64,000 nt of DNA from Xanthomonas sontii (lineage in GTDB: Bacteria; Pseudomonadota; Gammaproteobacteria; Xanthomonadales; Xanthomonadaceae). Of this stretch, positions 34,301 to 41,117 are shown piece after piece (the first letter of the stretch is position 1; each line of letters opens with the position of its first letter). Location: positions 868,001 through 932,000 of the forward strand of contig NZ_CP132342.1 of the NCBI RefSeq assembly GCF_040529055.1, read 5' to 3'. A program made the position numbers and the translations under genes. Under the pieces are notes generated by a model that saw only the letters and a list, made by a program, of their open reading frames with translations, was not told the DNA's origin and searched no databases.

Positions 34301-36412
34301 CTGTCCGGTACCCCGACCCAGGCGGGCAGTTTCGTCTTCACCGCCACCGTCACCGACAGCACCGCCGGTGTCCCCGGCCAGGCCAGCCGCAGCTACACGC
34401 TGAGCATCGCCGCGCCGACCCTGACCCCGGGGCAGCCGACCTTGCCTGCCGGCACCGCGGGCACGGCGTACAACCAGACCCTGAGCACCAGCGGCGGCAC
34501 CGCACCGTACAGCTACAGCGTGGTCAGCGGCGCGCTGCCGACCGGGCTGAGCCTGACCACGGCGGGCGTGCTGTCCGGCACGCCGAGCGCGGCCGGCAGC
34601 TTCGCCTTCAGCATCAAGGTGAGCGACGCCAACGGCTTCTCGGCCACGCAGGCCTACACCCTGACCATCGCCTCGGCGGTGCCGGCACCGGTGGCGGCGA
34701 ACGACACCGGCGCCACCCTCGTGGATACCGCGCTGACCCTGGCGGTCACCGGCAACGACACCGGCAGCATCGACAGCATCGCCATCGCCACCGCGCCCAG
34801 CCACGGCACTGCGACCGTCGATGGCGTGCGCCTGGTGTACACGCCGGCGCCGGGCTACGTGGGCGTGGACAGCGTGCACTACACCGCCATCGGCGCCGGC
34901 GGCAGTTCGGCCCCGGCCGTGGTCACCATCACCGTCAACGCCCGCCCCATCGCGGTGTCGGTGACGGTGCCGGCGGTGACCGGGCAGGCGCAGACCCTGG
35001 ACGTCACCCGCGACGCCACCGGTGGCCCGTTCGTGGCGGCCGCCGTGGTCGCGGTGCTGCCGGCCAACGCCGGTACCGCGACGATCACCCGCGCGGCCGC
35101 CAAGGCCGCCGGGGTGCCGACCGCGGCCGCGGACGACGGCCCGGGCTTCATGCTGACCTTCGTGCCGAATCCGGCCTTCTCCGGCAACGCCACGGTGCGC
35201 TTCACCCTGTCCAATGCGTATGCGACCTCGGCCGAGGCGGATATCGTGTTCATGATCGCGCCGCGCCCGGATCCGACCCAGGATGCGCAGGTGCGCGGCC
35301 TGATCGACGCGCAGGCCGAGTCGACCCGGCGCTTCGCCAAGGCGCAGATCGACAACTTCCAGCGCCGCCTGGAGGCGACCCACCGGGGTGCGCGCGGCTT
35401 CGACAACGGCGTGAGCTTCCAGGCCAGCTCGCAGTGCCGCCAGCGCGACCGCACGCTGCAGAGCGATCGCAACCTGGACGCGCAAGCGTGCGACCCGGCC
35501 AACCGCGACCTGCGCGACGGCGCCATGGACGGCGGCGCCGACAACGCGTCGGCGGCACCACGCGATGCCACTGCGGCAGGCGATCTGGGCCTGTGGGTGG
35601 GTGGTGCGATCCGCTCCGGCAGCCTGGACAGGCAGTCGCAGCGTGCCGGCGTGGATTTCCAGACCGATGGCCTGAGCCTGGGCGCCGATTACCGCGTCTC
35701 CTCGTCCTTCGCATTGGGTGTGGGCGTGGGCTTCGGCCGCGACGACAGCGATGTCGGCCGCGACGGCAGCCGCAGCAAGTCGACCGCGTACACGCTGGCG
35801 CTGTATGCCAGCTATCACCCGGGCCAGACGCTGTTCTTCGACACCCTGGTCGGCTACCAACTGCTGTCCTACGACCTGCGCCGCTACGTCACCGACAACG
35901 GCGCCCTGGCCGAAGGCGACCGCAGCGGCCACCAGTGGATCGCGTCGCTGTCGGCCGGTGCCGACCTGCAGCGCGGCGATTGGCAGATCACCCCGTATGC
36001 GCGGGTGGATGCCGCGCGCGCCACGCTGGACGCCTACAGCGAAGCGGCGATGGCGCCGTATGCGCTGCGCTACGAGGACATGGACGTGGCCACCACCACC
36101 GGCAACCTCGGCCTGCGCCTGGAATGGCGCCGGCAGATGACCTGGGGACGGCTGACGCCGCAGTTCCGGCTCGAGTACCAGCACGACTTCCAGGGCCGCG
36201 GCGACGCCACGCTGGGCTATGCCGACATCGTCGGCGGCACCCTGTACCGCACCGGGCAGAGCGTGTACGACCGCAACCGGCTGATGCTGGGCGTGGGCGT
36301 GGTGTTCAGCACCGACCAGGGCCTGTCCACGCGCGTGGAGTACCGCGGCGTGACCGACGGCGACAGCGGCAGCGACCAGACCTGGATGTTCAACGTCGAG
36401 AAGAAGTACTGA
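31346..36412 (+). CDS. Giant Calx-beta/Ig-repeat autotransporter-like surface protein
   Basis: A 1,688-residue predicted outer-membrane protein. A signal-like N-terminus (about 1-38) leads to a small beta domain, then four Calx-beta repeats (about 133-578; each with a TVEPDETV- or LNEPNETF-type acidic Ca2+ motif and ending LNDD/VNDD), six putative Ig (He_PIG) repeats (about 579-1110; each with SYSQTLS.SGGTAPY, LPAGLSLSSAGVLSGTPT), one Ig-like cadherin-type domain (about 1113-1200), a linker (1200-1410) and a C-terminal autotransporter barrel from DLGLWVGGAIRSGSLD (about 1413) to the final aromatic FNVEKKY. It is probably a Ca2+-stiffened adhesin displayed on the cell surface. ATG at MSTNCTGLRR is preferred because it begins the signal; upstream frame has none. 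Confidence 0.9.
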   Translation: MSTNCTGLRRGARIALRCLMLLVVLLMTTLHSGLAAAASSQYCPTLNATVAQGGSVQIDVTTCDGTGVDDIGVGWNGVQPPHGTLVVPSPSGAQGTQIITYTHNGDSATSDTFPLEDGAGDTITVNITITPSRSASITVSPSSANEDSGTPFVYTVTLSSTNSSATTVNLTRSGTATSGTDYTGAVTSVVVPANATSASFSVTPVADTTVEPDETVIFQVANGTGYSIGNPSSATATIVNDDYPSASIAVSPASVAEDGSANLVYTVTLSQASPSALSIGFSVGGTATSGTDYAAVNSPLVIAAGQTSGTITVDPTPDTTVEPDETVVISLNAGSGYTVGSPSSATGTILNDDLPTLSINNVSQNEGNSGTTAFTFTVSLSQPAGSGGVSFDIATANGTATAGTDYISSSVNGLTIPAGSSSATFTVQVIGDTLNEPNETFYVNVTNPNGATITGGQGVGTINNDDAQPSLSIGDVSVTEGNSGTTTATFPVTLSAASGQTVTVNYATTDGSANAGSDYVAHSGTLTFLPGITTQNVAVTINGDTTVEPDETFTVNLSGASNATIARATATGTILNDDAVVTISPTSLPAATAGTSYSQTLSASGGTAPYGFAITTGTLPVGMLLSSAGVLSGTPSGTGSFNFTVSATDSGASPISGSRAYTLTVAAPTVTLPATTLPNGTAGQAYSAAITQASGGIAPYTYAVTAGALPAGVTVNSATGALSGTPTVTGNFSFTLVATDSTSGTPGQASRSYTLAIVAPTLTVAPSTLPSGTAGTAYSQTLSTSGGTAPYTYALSSGALPAGLSLSSAGVLSGTPTVAGSFTFVVGVTDAGSFGGSHAYTLSIASPTLAITPPTLPAAAINASYSQALSTSGGTAPYSYVLNAGTLPSGMSLSAGGVLSGTPTTAGNFAFTVGVTDANAFTAAQAFTLTVASPTLTLSPPALPAGTAGSAYSQALSATGGTAPYSYSLATGALPAGLSLSAAGVLSGTPTQAGSFVFTATVTDSTAGVPGQASRSYTLSIAAPTLTPGQPTLPAGTAGTAYNQTLSTSGGTAPYSYSVVSGALPTGLSLTTAGVLSGTPSAAGSFAFSIKVSDANGFSATQAYTLTIASAVPAPVAANDTGATLVDTALTLAVTGNDTGSIDSIAIATAPSHGTATVDGVRLVYTPAPGYVGVDSVHYTAIGAGGSSAPAVVTITVNARPIAVSVTVPAVTGQAQTLDVTRDATGGPFVAAAVVAVLPANAGTATITRAAAKAAGVPTAAADDGPGFMLTFVPNPAFSGNATVRFTLSNAYATSAEADIVFMIAPRPDPTQDAQVRGLIDAQAESTRRFAKAQIDNFQRRLEATHRGARGFDNGVSFQASSQCRQRDRTLQSDRNLDAQACDPANRDLRDGAMDGGADNASAAPRDATAAGDLGLWVGGAIRSGSLDRQSQRAGVDFQTDGLSLGADYRVSSSFALGVGVGFGRDDSDVGRDGSRSKSTAYTLALYASYHPGQTLFFDTLVGYQLLSYDLRRYVTDNGALAEGDRSGHQWIASLSAGADLQRGDWQITPYARVDAARATLDAYSEAAMAPYALRYEDMDVATTTGNLGLRLEWRRQMTWGRLTPQFRLEYQHDFQGRGDATLGYADIVGGTLYRTGQSVYDRNRLMLGVGVVFSTDQGLSTRVEYRGVTDGDSGSDQTWMFNVEKKY

Positions 36413-36420
36413 CACTTTGA

Positions 36421-36457
36421 GCCCCTCTCCCCCCGGAGAGGGGGTGGGGTGAGGGTC
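36421..36457 (+). repeat. REP-like palindrome (GAGAGGGG family)
   Basis: GCCCCTCTCCCCCCGGAGAG followed by GGGTGGGGTGAGGGTCC, directly after the autotransporter stop codon, where it could serve as a transcript-end hairpin. Confidence 0.8.
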
Positions 36458-36503
36458 CGACGCGCAGCGACTCGCGATGTGTGGGTGCACGAGGCTGCGC
36501 CCG

Positions 36504-36550
36504 TACCCTCATCCGGCCCTTCGGGCCGCCTTCTCCCGGCGGGAGAAGGG
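36504..36550 (-). repeat. REP-like palindrome, divergent subtype
   Basis: TACCCTCATCCGGCCCTTCG followed by GGCCGCCTTCTCCCGGCGGG: a related palindrome with a CGGCCCTTCGGGCCG insert, in opposite orientation to the copy before it. The IS481-type element sits 10 bp further on. Confidence 0.75.
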
Positions 36551-36560
36551 AGCGGCTAGC

Positions 36561-37582
36561 TGTGATCTCTCAGTAGGTTGTTCATCCGGGGCATCTCTGG
36601 AAGATGGGGGTTACCAAGCCAACCCAGCCCCAGGAGCCCCGGATGAACCTGCATAAACATGCCCGTTTGAGCCCTCGCGGTCGAGCCCTGCTGGTGGATC
36701 GCATCCTTGTTCATGGGCTGCGCGTGGAAGAAGCGGCGCATGCGGCCGGTGTGAGCGTCCGAACGGCCTACAAATGGCTCAAGCGCTTCAAGGAAGAGGG
36801 GGCGCAAGGGCTGAGCGACCGCACCTCCCGGCCTCACGACTGCCCCCATGCCACGCCTCGGGGCGTGGTGGATCAGGTCATCGCGCTGCGCCGTTCACGC
36901 CACACGTATCGGCAGATCGCCGAGCAGCTGCCTGTGGCGCCGAGCACCATCGCCCGGTTGCTGCGCCGCGCCGGCCTGCACCGGCTGGCCGAGCTGGAAC
37001 CGGCGCTGCCGGACAATCGCTATGAATACGCCCAACCCGGCCAACTGCTGCATCTGGACATCAAGAAGCTGGCCCGTTTCCGCCAGCCCGGCCACCGCGT
37101 GACCGATGATCGGACGGTCACCTCCCGTGGCATTGGCTGGGAGTACGTCCACCTAGCCATCGACGATCACTCGCGCGTGGCCTTCGGCACCATCGAGCCC
37201 GATGAGCGCGGTTTCAGTGCCTGCAGGGCCCTGATGCAGGCGGTTCGCTACTACCGCAGCCTGGGCGTGCGCTTGGAGCGCGTGTTGACCGACAACGGCG
37301 CCTGCTACAAATCACGCCGCTTTCGACGCCTTGTCCGACGGCTCGGCCTGCGCCATCTGCGAACCCGACCCTACACGCCACGCACCAATGGCAAGGCCGA
37401 GCGGCTGGTGCAGACCAGCCTGCGAGAATGGGCTTATGCGCGCTCCTATATCGACTCCACGCAACGCGCCAACGCCTTCTCGGGCTGGCTGCATCATTAC
37501 AACTGGCATCGACCACACGCCAGCCTCGGCTACAAACCGCCCATCTCCCGAATTCCACTGAACAACGTGGTGGGTTTACACA
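36561..37582 (+). mobile_element. IS481-family insertion sequence, complete
   Basis: A 1,022-bp element bounded by imperfect inverted repeats: left TGTGATCTCTCAGTAGGTTG, right end (read inward) TGTGTAAACCCACCACGTTG, both continuing into TTC. It is flanked on both sides by GCTAGC (36555-36560 and 37583-37588), a 6-bp target duplication that fits the NCTAGN target preference known for IS481. It encodes one intact DDE transposase. It landed between two REP-like elements upstream of recC. Confidence 0.9.
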
Positions 37583-37587
37583 GCTAG
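36643..37587 (+). CDS. IS481-family DDE transposase
   Basis: A 314-residue transposase. An N-terminal HTH region (about 8-60: RVEEAAHAAGVSVRTAYKWL), a second helix-turn-helix (YRQIAEQLPVAPSTIARLLR) and an rve/DDE core: D in LLHLDIKKL, IDDHSRVAFG, D in RVLTDNGACY and E in GKAERLVQTSLREW, with the typical ending WHRPHASLGYKPP. Full length and intact, so probably active. The reading frame crosses the right end of the element: its TAG stop codon is supplied by the duplicated GCTAGC target site. Confidence 0.93.
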   Translation: MNLHKHARLSPRGRALLVDRILVHGLRVEEAAHAAGVSVRTAYKWLKRFKEEGAQGLSDRTSRPHDCPHATPRGVVDQVIALRRSRHTYRQIAEQLPVAPSTIARLLRRAGLHRLAELEPALPDNRYEYAQPGQLLHLDIKKLARFRQPGHRVTDDRTVTSRGIGWEYVHLAIDDHSRVAFGTIEPDERGFSACRALMQAVRYYRSLGVRLERVLTDNGACYKSRRFRRLVRRLGLRHLRTRPYTPRTNGKAERLVQTSLREWAYARSYIDSTQRANAFSGWLHHYNWHRPHASLGYKPPISRIPLNNVVGLHS

Positions 37588-37625
37588 CCCCTCTCCCATC
37601 GGGAGAGGGGTTGGGGTGAGGGTCC
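37588..37625 (+). repeat. REP-like palindrome (GAGAGGGG family)
   Basis: CCCCTCTCCCATCGGGAGAG followed by GGGTTGGGGTGAGGGTCC, immediately after the right target duplication of the IS element and about 85 bp before recC. Confidence 0.8.
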
Positions 37626-37709
37626 GGCGCGAAGCGACCCGCGATGTTTGGGTGCACATGGCTGTGCCCAAAAGCGCCGCCTGCCCGCATCCGGCACAAT
37701 GCCCGGCAC

Positions 37710-40700
37710 ATGCCTGCCCCGTCCGCGCCCGATTTCCGGCTGTATCCGTCCAACGCGCTGGATACCCTGGCCGCCCTGCTCGCCGAAGAACTGCGCCGGC
37801 CGCCGCCGGGGCAGCCTTTGCTGGCGCCGGAGGTGGTGCTGATCCCGCAGGTGGCGATGCGGCGCTGGCTGCAGTCGACCCTGGCCGCGGTGCACGGAGT
37901 GGCGGCGAACCTGGAATTCCTCACCCCCGGCGAGTTCGTCGCGCGCGCGCTGGAGCGCAATCTCGGCGCGGCGGCCGACGACCTGGACATGGCGACCATG
38001 CATTGGCGCCTGTACGCGGCGCTGCAGGGCGACCTGGGCAGCGATGCGGCGCTGGCGCCGCTGGCCGGCTATCTGGCCGACGGCGATGCGCTCAAGCCGT
38101 GGAGCCTGGCCGGCGAGCTGAGCAACGTGTTCGAGAAGTACCAGGCCTGGCGCCGCGACTGGCTGCTGCGCTGGGAAGGCGGCGCCGACCCGGACGATCC
38201 GCAGGCGCGGCTGTGGCGGCGTATCGCCACGGGCCGCGCCTACCGCGCACGCCGCATCGGCCAATACCTGGACCGCTACGCGCGCCCCGACGGGCCGCTG
38301 CCGCAGGGCCTGCCGCGGCGCCTGTTCGCCTTCGCCGTGCTCAACATCTCCCCCGACGTGCTGCGCGTGCTGGCCACGCAGGCGCGCGCCGGCACGCTGC
38401 ACTTCTACCTGCCGACCCCCGCGCAGGGCTACTGGGGCGATCTGCAGACGCTGTGGCAGCGCCGCCGCGAGGGTGGGGCGGTGGACCTGTTCGCCGACCA
38501 CGTGCAGGAGAACCCGCTGCTGCAGGCCTGGGGCGCGGCCGGGCGCGACTTCATGGCGCTGATCGGCGACTACGAGGTGGTGCATCCGCTGGCCGAGATC
38601 GCGGTCTACGCCGATCCGCTGGAGTCGGGCCGGCGCGCGCTGGCCGAGGGCGGCCTCGGCGACAGTCTGTTGCGGCGCATGCAGAGCGATCTGTTCCATC
38701 GCCGCGCGCCGGCGCGGCCGGCGCCGCTGGCCGCGGTGGATCCGCACGATCCCAGCCTGCAGGTGCACGCCTGCCACACCCGCCTGCGCGAATTGCAGGT
38801 GCTGCACGATCAGTTGCGCGCGCTGCTGGACGACCCGCGTTTCGAGCCGCCGCTGCAGCCGCGCGAGATCGCGGTGCTGTCGCCGGACATCGACCCCTAC
38901 GTGCCGTACCTGGATGCGGTATTCGGCGGCCACGCCGGCGACGACGCCTTGCCCTATGCGCTGGCCGACGCCAGCCCGTTGGCCAGCGAGCCATTGGCCG
39001 AGGTGTTCCTGGCGCTGCTCGGGCTGCCGATCGCGCGCTTCGGCCTGCACGAGATCCTGGACCTGATCGCCAGCGCGCCGATCGCCGAGGCCGCCGGCCT
39101 GGACGAGGCCGGACTGGAGCGTCTGCGTAGTTGGCTGCACGCTGCCGGCGCGCGCTGGGGCCTGGACGCGGCGCACCGGCAGCGTCACCAGGCGCCGGCC
39201 GACGACGCCTACACCTGGCGCTTCGCCCTGGACCGGCTGCTGCTCGGCCACGCCAGCGGCGCCGAGGACGACATCGACGGCGTGGCGCCGTGGCCGCAGC
39301 TGGAAGGCAGCGCCCTGGCCGCGCTGGACACGCTGCTGCGCCTGCTGCGCGTGCTCGACCGCCACCAGGCCGCGCTGGCCGAGCCGATGCCGCCTGGGCA
39401 GTGGCGCGAAGTGCTGCTGGGCCTGCTCGAGGCGCTGCTGCCGCAGAGCCCGTCGGCGCCGCGCCAGCAGCGCGCGCTGGAGCGGCTGCGCGCGCTGATC
39501 GACCAGTTCGCGCGCGACGCCGCCCGCGCCGACTACACCGACGCGGTGCCGGCCGAGGTGGTCCGCGCGCACTTCGCCGCGGTGCTGGGCGAATCGGACA
39601 CGCGCGCGCCGCTGCTCACCGGCGGCATCAGCTTCGGCCGCATGGTGCCGATGCGACTGCTGCCGTTCCGGGTCATCTGCCTGCTGGGCATGAACGACGG
39701 CGATTTCCCGCGCCGCGATCCGGCCGCCGGGCTCAACCGCCTCACCGCCGAACTGGGCACCACGCGCCGCCGCCACGGCGACCGTTCGACGCGCGAGGAC
39801 GACCGCTTCCTGTTCCTGCAGCTGTTTGCCTCGGCGCAGGAGGTGTTCTACCTGAGCTACCTGGGCGCCGATGCACGCGACGGCAGCGTGCGCGAACCCT
39901 CGCCGCTGGTCGGCGAACTGCTGGCCTGTGCCGCCCAGTACCACGCCGATCCGGCCGCGGCCGCGGCGCTGGTGGTGCGGCATCCGCTGCAGCCGTTCGC
40001 CGCTGCCGCGTTCGGCGCCACCGGTGCCGAGGATGCCGACCCGCGCCGTTTCAGCTACCGCCGGCAATGGCGGCCGGCGGTGGACAGCCTGGTCGGCCAG
40101 CGCCAGCCGCTGGCGCCGTGGATCGACGATCTGCCGGCCGCGACCGACGACGCGCTGCCTTCGCAGCTGTCCATCGACGACCTGCGCCGGCTGCTGGTCG
40201 ATCCGGCCGGGCAGTTCCTGCGTCAGCGCCTGGGCCTGCGCCTGCCCGATCCGGCGCAGGCCGACAGCGACCTGGAACCGCTGCTGGCACCCAGTCGCGG
40301 GCTCGATCAGTACGGCCTGCAGCAGCAGGTGTTCGAGGCGGTGCTGCGCGAGGACACCGACGCCCTGTACGAACGCCTGCGCGCCCGCGCGCTGCTGCCG
40401 TCGGGGCCGCTGGGCCGGCGCCAGCTCGACGAGCGCGTGCGCCAGTTGCGCCCGTATGCCGAGGCGTTCCGGCAGTGGCGCGGTGGTGACGCCGCGCCGC
40501 TGGCGCCGCGGCTGCAGGTGGACCTCGACGGCACCGCGCTGCATGGCCGCCTGCCGGGTTGGTACGCGCCCGGTGTGGCACGCGTGCAGGTGGGCGCCTT
40601 GAGCGGGCGCAGCGCGATCCGCCACGGGCTGGAATGGCTGCTGCTGCGCGCCGCCGGCGAACGCGCGCCCTACGTGCGTTTCTTCGACCACGACGACAGC

Positions 40701-41117
40701 CTCGGTCCGCATCCGATGGACCGCGAGCCGCTGCCCGCCGCGCAGGCGCAGCAGGCGCTGGCCGAGCTGCTGCAGCTGTATCGCCACGGCCGCCAGGCGC
40801 CGCTGGCGTTCGCGCCGTACAGCAGCTGGAAGTACTACCAGGCCGCGCGCACCGGCGATCTCGACAAGGCGATCAAGGACGCCGCCGCGCAATGGCAGGC
40901 CAGCTTCGGCTGGAGCGAGGCGGACAGCCCGGAACTGCGCCTGGTCGGCCGCGGCCGCGACCCGTTCGCCGATGCGCAGCGTTTCGCCGACTTCGCCGCC
41001 ACCAGCCAACGCGTGTTCGGCCTACTCGAACAGGGCGACGCCGGCCCTGCGCTCGATCCCGAACGGCTGAGCGAAAGCTGGCAGCGCTGGCGCGGCACGC
41101 AGGAGGACGCCGAATGA
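37710..41117 (+). CDS. recC: RecC, exodeoxyribonuclease V gamma subunit
   Basis: A 1,135-residue RecC, the subunit that splits the duplex and recognises Chi in the RecBCD helicase-nuclease. Matches include FRLYPSNALDTLAALLAEEL at the N-terminus, QVAMRRWLQSTLA, HACHTRLRELQVLHDQL, MVPMRLLPFRVICLLGMNDG and DFPRRDPAAGLNRL, then REDDRFLFLQLFASAQEVFY, YLSYLG and the C-terminal PYAEAFRQWRGG region. It begins an operon recC-recB-recD, with an ATGA overlap to recB. An IS481-type element and REP palindromes occupy the upstream region, so its promoter lies in a short interval or is provided from the IS. Confidence 0.95.
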   Translation: MPAPSAPDFRLYPSNALDTLAALLAEELRRPPPGQPLLAPEVVLIPQVAMRRWLQSTLAAVHGVAANLEFLTPGEFVARALERNLGAAADDLDMATMHWRLYAALQGDLGSDAALAPLAGYLADGDALKPWSLAGELSNVFEKYQAWRRDWLLRWEGGADPDDPQARLWRRIATGRAYRARRIGQYLDRYARPDGPLPQGLPRRLFAFAVLNISPDVLRVLATQARAGTLHFYLPTPAQGYWGDLQTLWQRRREGGAVDLFADHVQENPLLQAWGAAGRDFMALIGDYEVVHPLAEIAVYADPLESGRRALAEGGLGDSLLRRMQSDLFHRRAPARPAPLAAVDPHDPSLQVHACHTRLRELQVLHDQLRALLDDPRFEPPLQPREIAVLSPDIDPYVPYLDAVFGGHAGDDALPYALADASPLASEPLAEVFLALLGLPIARFGLHEILDLIASAPIAEAAGLDEAGLERLRSWLHAAGARWGLDAAHRQRHQAPADDAYTWRFALDRLLLGHASGAEDDIDGVAPWPQLEGSALAALDTLLRLLRVLDRHQAALAEPMPPGQWREVLLGLLEALLPQSPSAPRQQRALERLRALIDQFARDAARADYTDAVPAEVVRAHFAAVLGESDTRAPLLTGGISFGRMVPMRLLPFRVICLLGMNDGDFPRRDPAAGLNRLTAELGTTRRRHGDRSTREDDRFLFLQLFASAQEVFYLSYLGADARDGSVREPSPLVGELLACAAQYHADPAAAAALVVRHPLQPFAAAAFGATGAEDADPRRFSYRRQWRPAVDSLVGQRQPLAPWIDDLPAATDDALPSQLSIDDLRRLLVDPAGQFLRQRLGLRLPDPAQADSDLEPLLAPSRGLDQYGLQQQVFEAVLREDTDALYERLRARALLPSGPLGRRQLDERVRQLRPYAEAFRQWRGGDAAPLAPRLQVDLDGTALHGRLPGWYAPGVARVQVGALSGRSAIRHGLEWLLLRAAGERAPYVRFFDHDDSLGPHPMDREPLPAAQAQQALAELLQLYRHGRQAPLAFAPYSSWKYYQAARTGDLDKAIKDAAAQWQASFGWSEADSPELRLVGRGRDPFADAQRFADFAATSQRVFGLLEQGDAGPALDPERLSESWQRWRGTQEDAE

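Noticed and set aside
33779..36490. A 903-codon open frame antisense to the autotransporter
   Set aside because: It is an Arg/Gly/His-rich shadow of the repeat region; no start signal or domain was found.
37584..41009. A 1,141-codon open frame antisense to recC
   Set aside because: It mirrors the strong codon bias of recC; composition is Gln/Arg/Ala/His-rich with no domain. High-GC DNA commonly yields such antisense frames.
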